This document shows, piece after piece, positions 54,095 to 63,124 of a stretch of 64,000 bases of DNA. The translations under genes were made by a program, and so were the position numbers. Source of the stretch: Streptomyces sp. CBMA152. GTDB lineage: Bacteria > Actinomycetota > Actinomycetes > Streptomycetales > Streptomycetaceae. The notes under the pieces are model-generated. The model worked only from the letters and a program-made list of their open reading frames with translations. It was not told where the DNA came from and made no database searches. How positions within the stretch are numbered: position 1 is the first letter of the stretch; each line of letters starts with the position of its first letter. The stretch lies in NCBI RefSeq assembly GCF_014596475.1, contig NZ_MECJ01000009.1, positions 1 through 64,000 on the forward strand, written 5' to 3'.

Positions 54095-54436
54095 GTGGTG
54101 GTGGGCAAGCGGCCGTACCCGTTCCGCGAGGGCATGAACGTCGCATGGGATCTTGTGGTCTGGCGTGGTGACCACGAGCGAGTCACAATCGCCGTGCTGC
54201 GCCGCGAGGACATCGTTCAGGTTCGCGAACATTTCGACCGTGGCGACGATCCGTGGATGTATAACGTCTACCCCGTCCCGGATGCCGTCCTGCCCAGAGT
54301 CGATGATCTTGTTCCGGGGATCCAACTCGCCCGTAGGGCCGAGCACTATATCGAGGCCCGCCAAGACCTTCCGGACGGAGAACTCTGGTTCCCCGAGCCT
54401 GGAGAGCGACCCCCGGGACACGTGCCGCCTCCGTAA
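54095..54436 (+). CDS. Hypothetical protein
   Basis: A 113-residue soluble protein (GTG start; GTG 54101 also possible) with 'NVAWDLVVWRGDHERVTIAV' and 'IVQVREHFDRGDDPWMYNVY'. No recognised motif. Small, acidic and single-domain, it may belong to the many immunity- or accessory-type proteins of actinomycetes, but nothing in the sequence proves it. Confidence 0.55.
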   Translation: MVVGKRPYPFREGMNVAWDLVVWRGDHERVTIAVLRREDIVQVREHFDRGDDPWMYNVYPVPDAVLPRVDDLVPGIQLARRAEHYIEARQDLPDGELWFPEPGERPPGHVPPP

Positions 54437-54672
54437 GGGCATTCGTTATGGACGCGGCGATCGGTGCGATGTGATCATGCAGCTGCGGTTTCTTCACGTT
54501 CGATGAGGACGCTGTGAACGATCACCGAATTCGGCTCTGTCGGCGATCTTGTGATGTTGCCGGGATCATGGGCTGTGGAGAATGCGTTGGCGGAGCAGGT
54601 CTGCGCTTGTCCTTTTTATGGTCTACAACCCGCACCAATGGCCGTTCGTGTTGGTTGTTACGGTTATGGGTT

Positions 54673-55212
54673 GTGACTGAGCTGCTTCCTGAGTTCCCGT
54701 ACCACCCTGACCCCGTCGCCACGGGCGTGATCGCACCGTCTGGCACGGCCTGTGTCTGCTGTGGTCGGGAACGCGGGTATGTCTACAGAGGCCCGGTCTA
54801 CGCGGCCGAGGAGCTTGGGGGTCGGCTGTGTCCGTGGTGCATTGCAGACGGCAGTGCTGCGGAACGGTTCGACGCTCATTTCACGGCGGGAACGTGCCTG
54901 GGCGACGACGTGCCCCTTGAGGTCTTCGCGGCGGTCGACCGGCGCACTCCGGGTTTCGTCGCGTGGCAGGAGCCGCAGTGGTTCTTCCACTGTGGCGATG
55001 GGGCCGCGTTCCTCGGCCTGGTCGGGGCCACCGAACTCGTTGCCTGTCCCCAAGCACTGGAGATGCTGCGGCGGGAGGCGAACGACTGGGGCTGGCAGTC
55101 GAACCAGGTTGAGCACTTCCTCGGCTCGCTGGACAAGGACGGCGAGGTGACGGCGTATCTCTTCCGGTGCCGGATCTGCGCAACCCACCTCGCATACTCC
55201 GACTTCACGTAG
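54673..55212 (+). CDS. CbrC-family protein
   Basis: A 179-residue protein from GTG 54673. 'LPEFPYHPDPVATGVIAPSG', 'CVCCGRERGYVYRGPVYAAE' and 'RLCPWCIADGSAAERFDAHF' match the CbrC (UPF0167) family, including its Cys-x2-Cys pairs that may bind zinc. In E. coli CbrC affects colicin E2 tolerance; in Streptomyces the family is of unknown role. The region before the start is AT-rich and lacks a ribosome binding site, so the mRNA may be leaderless. Confidence 0.85.
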   Translation: MTELLPEFPYHPDPVATGVIAPSGTACVCCGRERGYVYRGPVYAAEELGGRLCPWCIADGSAAERFDAHFTAGTCLGDDVPLEVFAAVDRRTPGFVAWQEPQWFFHCGDGAAFLGLVGATELVACPQALEMLRREANDWGWQSNQVEHFLGSLDKDGEVTAYLFRCRICATHLAYSDFT

Positions 55213-55269
55213 GCCCTGCCGACGGGGCGAACGGTGTCACTTACCAGGGAGTTTTCGGGGCATGAGGAG

Positions 55270-55500
55270 ATGAGTGTGCTGGATCACGATGCCCGGCGGG
55301 ACGCGTTCGGCTTCGCGTCACACTTCCGGGAAGACCTGTGCGCGTCCCTGACCGGGCGAGGTAACACGCTGTTCGAGCTCACGGACGCGATGCTCTGCGC
55401 GGACGGCCCCGTGACCTCGCCGGTCGACCTGACGCTGCTGGCCGAACACCGGCGTGGGCACGGCACGTTGTACGACGCGCTCAACCACGGTCGCGGAGTG
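55270..55500 (+). mobile_element. IS701-like transposase, N-terminal fragment
   Basis: 'HFREDLCASLTGRGNTLFEL', 'TDAMLCADGPVTSPVDLTLL' and 'AEHRRGHGTLYDALNHGRG' are the recognisable start of IS701-type transposases. Similarity ends at about 55500. Confidence 0.78.
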
Positions 55501-55533
55501 CTACCTCGATATTCGAATGCGCTCGTTCATTGG

Positions 55534-55809
55534 CTACTCATGGGCTCGGTAGTCAGGTGACGGATGAGCCAACTCGGGGTGTTCCACTACGTACCGATCG
55601 CCGTGGATCGCCAGCATCGCCCAGTGCCACGCCTCGTCGTGAAAGACCAGCCCGCGGAACGGAGCACCGTTCGGCTCGTATGGGTAACGCTCCATGGCGG
55701 CCGCCCTGGCCTCCTCCGGCGCCAGCCCGCCGTGATGCTGCATTACCCATGCGTAGCAACGCCGCTCGGACTGCAGGCAGTCGAGATACTCAGCTTCGTT
55801 CCATGTCAC
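55534..55809 (-). CDS. Small conserved hypothetical protein
   Basis: A 91-residue protein from ATG 55809 ('MTWNEAEYLDCLQSERRCYA', 'PFRGLVFHDEAWHWAMLAIH'). Aromatic-rich and soluble; similar proteins occur across Streptomyces without known function. It follows directly the broken end of the IS701-like remnant on the opposite strand. Confidence 0.6.
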   Translation of the reverse strand: MTWNEAEYLDCLQSERRCYAWVMQHHGGLAPEEARAAAMERYPYEPNGAPFRGLVFHDEAWHWAMLAIHGDRYVVEHPELAHPSPDYRAHE

Positions 55810-55845
55810 GGCTCAACGGTAGACCGGTCGTCGAAGGGGCGGCTG

Positions 55846-56480
55846 TCACTGAAGCAGGATCATTTCTCGGAGCAGGTCGAATCCGGCTCGCCCGTAGAGC
55901 TGCCTTTTGATCTTCTTGATGCGGCACACGGTGGGGAGCGTGATGCCGAGGCGACCAGTGAGGATCTCGCCGAAGTCGCGGATGTGCCCGGCGGCCGTGT
56001 CCAGCCCGGGGCAGCGGGCCAGGACATCCTTGAGATCGGCGCGATGCTCCGCGCGCTCAGGGTCGTGGGGTGACGGGCGAGCCAGCCCGTCACCCGCCGT
56101 ACCGACGCCGGCGATGGCGGTGCGCCCGGTGGGGCGGTGCGCAGAGTAGCGATGTGAGCGCGGACCATCTGGTAAGCGACGGGGGCGTACTCGGCAAGCA
56201 GTTTGCCGTGCAACTGAGTGACGTTCGTGCATCCTGCGGCGCACCGTCGCTCCAGGTAGGGCTTGCAGGGATCCTGCCTGCTGGGGCCGGGACCGGTTGT
56301 CGCGGAAGGTGCCCGGCCAGCGCGCGGCAACCGCATACCGCAACACGGTGTTGAGGCCCCAGCCCAGGTGCCGGGCGATCGCCCTGCGCGAGTGCCCCTG
56401 CGCCAGCAGCTCGTGGACCAGGGCATGCGCGGCCTTTCTTGCGCTCGGCCCGTCAGCCGACGGGATCCAAGTCGTCCTGA
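55846..56480 (-). mobile_element. ISL3-family transposase, frameshifted and internally deleted
   Basis: 'ALVHELLAQGHSRRAIARHL' (HTH), then in another frame 'QLHGKLLAEYAPVAYQMVRA', then 'DVLARCPGLDTAAGHIRDFG', 'EILTGRLGITLPT' joined directly to 'RIKKIKRQLYGRAGFDLLRE'. About 60 residues between the last two, including catalytic residues, are deleted. Inactive. Confidence 0.78.
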
Positions 56481-56829
56481 GGGAGGCCGGGGGCCCGACG
56501 CGTCGTCTGCTACAGCGGGTTGAAGGATGATGGGACGCACAGGCAGTCGCGGTACGCGGCGACGCAGGTCTCCACAGCGCGGCCGAGGCACCGTGGCGGA
56601 AGCGGCCGGGGACCTGATGGAGCGTCACTCGCATCGGCCGGGCGTCAAGGCGTACGCGATCTCACGCCACCCGGACTTCTCGCAATCGAACACGGGGCGA
56701 CGCTCCGCGCCCCCCAAGATCTATGCCAGAACCCCGATTCCACCTACAAAGCCAGTGGTACGACGGCCGTTCACTCTCACCCTGTCGTTCTACGACACGG
56801 AAGACTCCACCTGGGGACGGCACTCAGCC

Positions 56830-57297
56830 TCATTCCAGTTCCTGGCGCACCGTTGCGGCGATACGCGTGAGTGCGGCTTCGAGGTGGCGGCGCTGAGCGG
56901 CGCTGAGCGGATCGAACACAAGCCGTTTCACCTGCGCCACGTGTTCCGGTGCACTGTCGGCCAGCTTCTGCCGGCCGGCGTCGGTCAGGGTGGCGAGGGT
57001 GTACCGGCCGTCGCCGGGGTCGGGGCGGCGGGTGGCCCAGTCCCGGGCCTCGAAGCGGTCCATCAGCTTCGACAGACGGGGCTGGGTGCTGTCGCAAACC
57101 CGGGCCAGGTCGCTCAGCCGCATCGTGGCGTCGTCCGCCATGGACAGCCGGGCCAGCACTCCGTACTCGAAGTTGGAGATGCCCGCGTCTCGCTGCAGTT
57201 GGCGGTCGAGGGCCGCCGGGAGGGCGATGACGACGGTGAGGAGCTCCTGCCACAGGGCCTGCTGGTCGTCGTCGAGCCAGGGTGACTGGGTGTTCAT
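56830..57297 (-). CDS. MarR-family transcriptional regulator
   Basis: A 155-residue MarR regulator from ATG 57297 (ATGs at 57306/57309 are alternatives). 'GISNFEYGVLARLSMADDAT', 'MRLSDLARVCDSTQPRLSKL' and 'DPGDGRYTLATLTDAGRQKL' carry the wing and dimer motifs. It is divergent from the dioxygenase gene, with three palindromic sites in the 95 bases between. Confidence 0.9.
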   Translation of the reverse strand: MNTQSPWLDDDQQALWQELLTVVIALPAALDRQLQRDAGISNFEYGVLARLSMADDATMRLSDLARVCDSTQPRLSKLMDRFEARDWATRRPDPGDGRYTLATLTDAGRQKLADSAPEHVAQVKRLVFDPLSAAQRRHLEAALTRIAATVRQELE

Positions 57298-57311
57298 GAA
57301 CCCCATCATAC

Positions 57312-57383
57312 TTGCCCGGGCAACTCGAATCACTTGCCTGGGCAACCCAAAGTGGCCTACCTTTTCACTTGCCAAGGCAAGTG
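57312..57383. promoter_or_regulatory. Three MarR-type palindromic operators
   Basis: 57312-57323 TTGCCCGGGCAA (perfect), 57334-57345 TTGCCTGGGCAA (one centre mismatch), 57366-57383 CACTTGCC-AA-GGCAAGTG (perfect 8-base arms). Shared core ACTTGCC/GGCAAGT. Centres are 22 and about 35 bases apart. They cover the promoters of both divergent genes. Confidence 0.85.
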
Positions 57384-57392
57384 AAGGAGTTG

Positions 57393-58295
57393 ATGCCGAT
57401 GACCACCACCCGCAGCCTGGCCTCCCCGAACGGCCTGACTTCCCCCTACCCGTCGCGCGCACCGGCCGCCGCGTACGACGACCTCCTCGCCCGAGTCCTG
57501 CCACAGGCACGCGAGCAGGAGGCGTGGAACCCCTCCGACGGTCCCCTGCCCAGCCTGTTCGTCAGCCACGGGGCTCCGTTCACTCTCGACGATCCGCGGT
57601 GGCTCACCGAGCTCTTCGACTGGGCCCAGTCGATGCCCAAACCCCGGGCCGTCGTCGTCATCTCAGCCCACTGGGAACACGCACCGGCCGCGATATCCGC
57701 AGCCGCGGCCGGCACCCCGCTCCACTACGATTTCAGCGGCTTCCACCCCCGCTACAAGACCCTCCCCTACGCCACCCCGGACGCCACCGACCTGGCACGG
57801 CGCCTGACGGGACTACTGGGCCGCACACCGGTGCACGAGTTCACCGACCGCGGCCTCGACCACGGCGCCTTCATCCCGCTCATGGCCATGTACCCCGCGG
57901 CCGACGTGCCCGTCGTACAGCTGTCGATGCCCGGTCTCGACCCCACCGCGCTGCTCCGGCTCGGAACACGCCTGCGGCCCCTGCGCGAAGAAGGCGTACT
58001 CGTCCTCGGCTCGGGCTTCATGACGCACAGCTTCGCCGTCTTCCGCCAGCCGGATCTCGCCGCCCACACCACGGCCTTCGACGAATGGGCCGTCGACGCC
58101 CTCGGCCGCGGCGACGCGGACGCCCTGGCCGACTACCGCGACAAAGCACCCGGCGCCGCGGTCGCCCACCCGACGGCCGACCACTTCGTCCCGCTGCTGC
58201 TCACCGTGGGCGCCGCCACCGACTCCGCCAGCGCCGTGAGCGCCATCGACCGCATGGTGATGGGCAACTCCACCCGTTCCGTGCAGTTGACCTGA
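57393..58295 (+). CDS. DODA-type extradiol ring-cleaving dioxygenase (LigB superfamily)
   Basis: A 300-residue enzyme from ATG 57393 with AAGGAG upstream. 'SLFVSHGAPFTLDD', 'AVVVISAHWEHAPAAISA', 'RGLDHGAFIPLMAMYPAADV' and 'VLVLGSGFMTHSF' hold the metal-binding His and active-site residues of the class III extradiol/DODA family, which opens catechol-type rings using Fe(II) or Zn. MarR control of the operon suggests induction by an aromatic compound or quinone. Confidence 0.88.
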   Translation: MPMTTTRSLASPNGLTSPYPSRAPAAAYDDLLARVLPQAREQEAWNPSDGPLPSLFVSHGAPFTLDDPRWLTELFDWAQSMPKPRAVVVISAHWEHAPAAISAAAAGTPLHYDFSGFHPRYKTLPYATPDATDLARRLTGLLGRTPVHEFTDRGLDHGAFIPLMAMYPAADVPVVQLSMPGLDPTALLRLGTRLRPLREEGVLVLGSGFMTHSFAVFRQPDLAAHTTAFDEWAVDALGRGDADALADYRDKAPGAAVAHPTADHFVPLLLTVGAATDSASAVSAIDRMVMGNSTRSVQLT

Positions 58296-58374
58296 GCACC
58301 TCGACGTTCCCCACCTGCCCGCCCGATCGCCTCGCCCCTCGGCGACGGCATCAACACACCCTGGAGGAAGTGCC

Positions 58375-59310
58375 ATGAAGGCAATGCGTTTCCACGAGTT
58401 CGGCAGCAGCGAGGTCCTGCGCTACGAGGACGTCGACCGCCCAGTTCCCGGCACCGGGCAGGTGCTGGTGCGAGTGGCGGCCACGTCGTTCAACCCGGTC
58501 GACGACCACATCCGCGCGGGTGTGCTGGCCGATATGATCCCGATCACTCTCCCGTACGTCCCGGGAATCGACCTGGCGGGCACCGTCGCTGGACTCGGCC
58601 CGCGAGTGACGGACCTGGAAGTCGGTGACCCGGTGGTGGCCATGCTTCCTCTCGACTCCGCCGGAGCCGCCGCCGAGTACGTCCTCGCCCCTGCGGAGTC
58701 CCTGGCCCCGGCGCCCCGGTCGATCGCGCTGACCGATGCCGCGGCGCTACCTCTGACCGGCCTGGCGGCCTGGCAGACGGTTTTCGAGCTCGCCGAGCTG
58801 AAACCCGGCCAGAGCGTCCTGGTCAACGGGGCGGGCGGCGCGGTGGGCAGCCTCGTGGTGCAGCTCGCCGTCGGCGCCGGAGCCCACGTGACCGCGGTGG
58901 ACGCCCCACAGCACGCCGATCGCCTGCGGGGTTACGGCGCGGACCGGGTCCTCACCCCCCTCACTCTCGCCGCGGGCCCGGCCTCCGTGGGCGGCCCCTT
59001 CCACGCCGTGGTGAACCACGTACGCGTATCCCCCGACGAGCTGGCCCAGCTGACCAACTACGTCGCCGACGGCGGGGTCTGCGCCAGCACAGCCGGCCCG
59101 ATACCCGAAGACACCACACGCAAGGTGCGCAGCGCCAGCCTGTGGGTCCGCAGCGACCGAACCCAGCTGACCGAGCTGGTCACCAAGGTGGACACCGGCA
59201 AGCTCCACCTCCACATCGCCGGCCACCGCCCCATCGCCGAACTGGCCACCGTGCATGCGGACGCCGGCGCCGGGCGCCTGCCCGGCAAGACGATCCTGCT
59301 CGCTCCCTGA
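58375..59310 (+). CDS. NADP-dependent oxidoreductase (quinone-oxidoreductase-like, MDR)
   Basis: A 311-residue protein from ATG 58375 with GGAGGAA upstream. 'VLVRVAATSFNPVDDHIRAG', 'PYVPGIDLAGTVAGLG' and the NADPH motif 'VLVNGAGGAVGSLVVQLAVG' define the family. Eighty bases after the dioxygenase and on the same strand, so likely in the MarR regulon. Confidence 0.9.
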   Translation: MKAMRFHEFGSSEVLRYEDVDRPVPGTGQVLVRVAATSFNPVDDHIRAGVLADMIPITLPYVPGIDLAGTVAGLGPRVTDLEVGDPVVAMLPLDSAGAAAEYVLAPAESLAPAPRSIALTDAAALPLTGLAAWQTVFELAELKPGQSVLVNGAGGAVGSLVVQLAVGAGAHVTAVDAPQHADRLRGYGADRVLTPLTLAAGPASVGGPFHAVVNHVRVSPDELAQLTNYVADGGVCASTAGPIPEDTTRKVRSASLWVRSDRTQLTELVTKVDTGKLHLHIAGHRPIAELATVHADAGAGRLPGKTILLAP

Positions 59311-59610
59311 CCGCACAGAAAGACACCTGGTGGGCGGCCTCCGAAACGGCCGCCCACCCTCAGTCCTCCCCATGGCCGCCGCCGGACCGGTGTGCCGACG
59401 CACAACTCCCTGCCCCGTCCGGCCCCCGGACCATGACGATGGGCGATGATGTCGACTTCGGTCAGCGGGACGGGGCGCCGTCTCGTGCGGGCGAAGGGCG
59501 CAGGTCCGCATCGGTGGCGCGACCCGCGCCCTGCCGGGCCGCCAGTCGTACTTGAACGTGTTCAAATGAGCTGAGAGACTGGGCAGCAATCGGGACGGGA
59601 GGAGCCAGCC
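59311..59610. other. Intergenic region with an orphan palindrome
   Basis: No gene recognised apart from the palindrome annotated at 59552-59565. Confidence 0.4.
59552..59565. promoter_or_regulatory. 14-base palindrome, possible TetR-type operator
   Basis: TTGAACGTGTTCAA is perfectly symmetric and lies 46 bases upstream of the transglutaminase-like gene. No TetR gene is adjacent, so the regulator would be encoded elsewhere or has been lost. Confidence 0.55.
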
Positions 59611-60402
59611 ATGGTGAGTACGCTGCTGACGCCGCGGGGGCGGGCTCGGCAGGCCGTGGCCAGTGGCCGTGGTGCGTGCGGAGGAACGGCGCCGACGCGG
59701 ATCCTCGATTGGGGACATCCGCGTGTCCGTTCTGCCGTGCGGAGTATCGGTACCGCGGCCGAGGACGGGGAGGGGCCAGCAGCGAAAGTGGCGGCCCTTC
59801 GACGCGCACACCGGTGGATCTCCGCGGGGGTTCGCGCGGTGTACTCGGTGGAGGAGGCACGGCCGGTATCTCAGGTCCTGCGGCTCGGCCGCGGCTCCTG
59901 CAGTCAGCGGATGGCTGTACTGGAAGCGGTTGCGCGGGCGTGGGGCATTCCCTCCCGGGTGCGCGGCCTGGTCGTGGACGGCGCATTCTGGTACCCGCGC
60001 TTCCCCCGGCTACGTCGGCTTGTTCCCGACCAAGTAGTGCTGGCCTGGCCGGAGTTCCGCGTCGACGGACTGTCGGAGGCCGATCACGCCGCCGCACCGT
60101 GGCTTGCAGTGTCCGAGCTCTTCGCCGGTGCCGGCGAGCCACGTGGCTGGGCCGGCGGCGGCTTCACCAACGCCGGTCCCGAGACTCTTTTCGAGGCGCT
60201 GTCCAGGACAAGCGTCGACTGGGACAAAGCCATGGCCTGCCCCGCGTCGGACGGCTCGTGTGACCTCTCGGCGTACCTGCTCACGGACCTTGGGCACTTC
60301 GACTCCCGAGACGACCTCTTCGCCCAGCACGGCCAGACCCTGTGCGGCCCGGCGAGATTCCTGGCCGAGCCCGTCCTGGGCCGACGAGCGGCCGGACTGT
60401 AG
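59611..60402 (+). CDS. Transglutaminase-like protein
   Basis: A 263-residue cytoplasmic protein from ATG 59611, GGGAGGAG upstream. 'VLRLGRGSCSQRMAVLEAVA' carries the presumed nucleophile Cys, 'IPSRVRGLVVDGAFWYPRFP' and 'VLAWPEFRVDG' provide the later motifs with a candidate Asp. Compared with typical bacterial transglutaminase-like cysteine proteases the His motif (usually 'GHAW' or 'HVW') is replaced by Ala-Phe-Trp, so catalysis is uncertain. Monocistronic. Confidence 0.75.
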   Translation: MVSTLLTPRGRARQAVASGRGACGGTAPTRILDWGHPRVRSAVRSIGTAAEDGEGPAAKVAALRRAHRWISAGVRAVYSVEEARPVSQVLRLGRGSCSQRMAVLEAVARAWGIPSRVRGLVVDGAFWYPRFPRLRRLVPDQVVLAWPEFRVDGLSEADHAAAPWLAVSELFAGAGEPRGWAGGGFTNAGPETLFEALSRTSVDWDKAMACPASDGSCDLSAYLLTDLGHFDSRDDLFAQHGQTLCGPARFLAEPVLGRRAAGL

Positions 60403-60970
60403 CGCCATGACGGCAACGAGATGCACCGGCGTGCTGGGACCCAGGTCTCGGGGCCCGGGTCTCGTCACGGTTACAGCTGTCGAACGACAGCCGCTTGGTG
60501 ACACGGTCGTCGCCGAATACGCGCAGTGTCATCGATATCTGGATGGCGAAGTCGGCACCACGACTACGTTGCCGACCAGCCTGAGGGCGGCCGAGCTTCG
60601 GGGTGATTCCTGGGGCGGTCCGGGGCTGCTGCTGGGCGCGTGATCCCGGCTGGTGGTGCTGGAGTGTCAGGTGGGCGTGTGGGTTTCGTTTGGTGAGCCG
60701 CGTCGCGACCGGGTTGCTGTGCGCCATGGGCATCGAGCGGAACATCGGACGTCCGCGCGCCTGCATCTCCTTGGCTGCCCGAGACGTCCCGCATGGCGTC
60801 CCAAGACTCCGATCGGCCGTCTCGGGACGCAGTCGGGATGCGCTCGCTGCCCTGAGACGGCTGACGGTGCACCGCCCGCTGGTACACATTGCGCAGTGCC
60901 GTGAACGCCGCCGTGCATACCTCGCGGCGGCCGGCAACCACCTGCCCAACACACCCGGGGGAACACACCC
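60403..60970. other. Long gene-free region before the lectin gene
   Basis: No gene supported. Contains the long-range inverted repeat annotated at 60816-60861. Confidence 0.4.
60816..60861. repeat. Inverted repeat upstream of the lectin gene
   Basis: Arms GCCGTCTCGGG and CCTGAGACGGC (about 11 bases, one mismatch) enclose a loop of about 24 bases. It could be a terminator of an upstream transcript or a leader structure of the lectin mRNA. Confidence 0.45.
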
Positions 60971-61468
60971 ATGCTCAAGCACCGTCTGGCCGCTGTCGCC
61001 GTCTGCGCCACCGGCCTCATGGCCACCGGCTTCACCGCCACCCCCGCCAACGCCCTCAGCACCGAGGGCCATCAGATCAAGCTCCAGGACAACCTCTGCC
61101 TGGACATCCCCGGCGGCAACGCCGTCATCGGCGCCCAGATCCAGCAGTGGGGCTGCAACGGCACTCCCGCACAGCAGTGGAACTTCGTCCACGTCGACTC
61201 CACCCACTTCCTCGTCCAGAGCGCCATCAACACCAACCTCTGCATCAACAACTGGGAAGGCGGAGACAAGACCGGCAACCACATCAAGCTCTACAACTGC
61301 GCCAACAGCGGCGACGGCTCCTTCAACTGGGTCTACAAGGGCAGCGGCATCCAGATGCAGCCCCGCAGCGCCGGCGTCAACTGCCTCGACGCCTGGAGCG
61401 GCACCGGCCAGGGCAACGAAATCCGCCTCTACCCCTGCACCGACGCCCCCGGCGAGAACTTCGTCTAA
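60971..61468 (+). CDS. Secreted ricin-type beta-trefoil lectin
   Basis: A 165-residue lectin-only protein: signal peptide to about residue 29 ('TATPANALS'), then three trefoil repeats ('NLCLDIPGG', 'QIQQWGCNGTPAQQW', 'LCINNWEGG', 'NCLDAWSGTGQGN'). Its layout is shared with the next lectin, 265 bases downstream, including 'NNWEGGD.TGNH', so they are paralogues. Followed by a strong hairpin. Confidence 0.88.
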   Translation: MLKHRLAAVAVCATGLMATGFTATPANALSTEGHQIKLQDNLCLDIPGGNAVIGAQIQQWGCNGTPAQQWNFVHVDSTHFLVQSAINTNLCINNWEGGDKTGNHIKLYNCANSGDGSFNWVYKGSGIQMQPRSAGVNCLDAWSGTGQGNEIRLYPCTDAPGENFV

Positions 61469-61481
61469 ACCCCGCCACACC

Positions 61482-61514
61482 ACAGCCCGGCCAACCTCGC
61501 ACCAGCCGGGCTGT
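61482..61514 (+). terminator. Hairpin terminator after lectin gene
   Basis: Perfect arms ACAGCCCGGC / GCCGGGCTGT with a 13-base loop, starting 13 bases after the stop codon. Confidence 0.75.
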
Positions 61515-61732
61515 CGCCCATCCGCCGCTATCGGCGACCAGTGAGCGGTGTGCATCGTGAAGTTGCAGGTCATGGGGGCACTCGTCTCCCCGTCGGCCGC
61601 GTGCAGATGATCTTCGATCTGGCAATATCCACGGGCACAGCACTGACGACCGATCAGGTTTCGACCCGCTCTTCCAACCGGCGAAACCGTCCCCCCGCGC
61701 GCCCCATCCCCATCCCCATCAGGAGAATCCCC

Positions 61733-62263
61733 ATGCTCACCCGTAAGCGCATAGCCGCACTGGCCGCCGCCGCTGCTCCGATCTTGGCCCTCACCGTCGC
61801 CACCACTCCGGCCCACGCCGACGGCTACACGGAGATCAAGCTCGGGAACAACCTGTGCCTGGATGTGACCGGCGGGAACTTCTCTCCCGGCGTCCAGGTC
61901 CAGGCATGGGGCTGCAACGGCACCGACGCCCAGAACTGGTCGATCGAGTCGGTGGACTCCACCCACTTCCAGATCGTCGCCTCACGCTCTTTCGGCGACA
62001 GGCAGCCCCTGTGCCTGAACAACTGGGAGGGCGGCGACGTCACGGGCAACCACCTCAAGCTCTACGAATGCAACCTGTCGTCGCCCAGCGACGTCCAGTT
62101 CAACAAGACCTACTACGGCGGAGCCGTCCAGCTCCAGCCCAAGGTGGCCTCGGCCAACTGCCTCAACACCTGGGGTGGCCTGACCCAGGGCGCGCAGATC
62201 CGCCTGTTCAGCTGCGGCAGCATGCCGGAGGAGAACGTCTGGTCACCCGCCGGCGCTTTCTAG
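61733..62263 (+). CDS. Secreted ricin-type beta-trefoil lectin
   Basis: A 176-residue lectin from ATG 61733 with AGGAGA upstream. Signal peptide ends 'TPAHADG'; repeats show 'NLCLDVTGGNFSPGVQVQAW', 'PLCLNNWEGGDVTGNH' and 'NCLNTWGGLTQGAQIRLF'. Paralogue of the preceding lectin, each with its own ribosome binding site and probably its own promoter since a terminator separates them. Confidence 0.88.
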   Translation: MLTRKRIAALAAAAAPILALTVATTPAHADGYTEIKLGNNLCLDVTGGNFSPGVQVQAWGCNGTDAQNWSIESVDSTHFQIVASRSFGDRQPLCLNNWEGGDVTGNHLKLYECNLSSPSDVQFNKTYYGGAVQLQPKVASANCLNTWGGLTQGAQIRLFSCGSMPEENVWSPAGAF

Positions 62264-62345
62264 GCGGTTCTGGTGAGGTCCGCTGCTGGGTCTTGGCCCC
62301 TTGCCCCGTATCGCTGGCACCACGCCGCGGCCTACGCTGTACCGC

Positions 62346-62765
62346 ATGCTGCAGCACCCCAATGTCGAAGTCGCCCTGCGCTACCACGAGGCGGTCTCCC
62401 AAGGAGCCACCGGACAGGAGCTGGCCCGCTTCTTCCACGAGGAGGCGGTGCAGCAGGAGTTCCCCAACTCCCTTTTCCCCGACGGTGTCCGCCGCGATCT
62501 GACCGCTGTACTCAAGGACGCGGAGCGGGGCCAGCAGGTCCTCACCCGGCAGCGGTTCGAGGTGCACAACGCGGTCGCGTCCGACGACCTGGTCGCCCTC
62601 GAAGTCACCTGGACCGGCACCCTCGCGGTCCCGCTGGGCGACCTTCCCGCCGGCTACGAACTACGGGCCCACATCGGGGTCTTCCTGGAGTTCCGGGACG
62701 GCAGGATCCATGCCCAGCGGAACTACGACTGCTACGAACGCCTGGACCGCGCTGCCGGCACCTGA
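62346..62765 (+). CDS. NTF2-like / SnoaL-like domain protein
   Basis: A 139-residue protein from ATG 62346: 'NVEVALRYHEAVSQGATGQE', 'ALEVTWTGTLAVPLGDLPAG', 'HIGVFLEFRDGRIHAQRNYD'. NTF2-like cone fold; no catalytic assignment. Its gene begins 83 bases after the lectin stop. Confidence 0.82.
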   Translation: MLQHPNVEVALRYHEAVSQGATGQELARFFHEEAVQQEFPNSLFPDGVRRDLTAVLKDAERGQQVLTRQRFEVHNAVASDDLVALEVTWTGTLAVPLGDLPAGYELRAHIGVFLEFRDGRIHAQRNYDCYERLDRAAGT

Positions 62766-63124
62766 ACTGGCGCCAACGCCCGCATGCCGGGCGGCGCACT
62801 CAGCAGTACAGGGCTGTGTCCACGACGGCGTCGAGACGGCACGCGCCCGCCTGCGTCGACCGGGACGCTGCTCACCGCACCGTCGGCGGCCCGGTCGTCG
62901 AGGGCGAAGCCCAAGAGCGTCAAAGGATCAGCCGTGGACTTCGCCAGGGCCGCTTGGACACCCGGCCGGCGGACACGCCGTCGCCTACGCCATGGGCTGC
63001 GGCCTGTTGAACGCGATCGCCGACTGCGCCGAGCGGAGCAAGCAGTCACAGGCCCACACCCACATAGCTCACTGCTTCTGGCTCGGGGCAATGGGGTGTG
63101 GGCCCTCGGCGCCGCCCCTACCGG
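62766..63124. other. Gene-free stretch
   Basis: No gene supported; convergent side of the TIGR03943-type gene. Confidence 0.35.

Noticed and set aside
53504..54442. 312-codon minus-strand frame
   Set aside because: Composition is shadow-like and it overlaps better-supported plus-strand frames; no motif found.
58747..59811. Long minus-strand frame across oxidoreductase and intergenic region
   Set aside because: Shadow of the oxidoreductase; its intergenic part has no motif.
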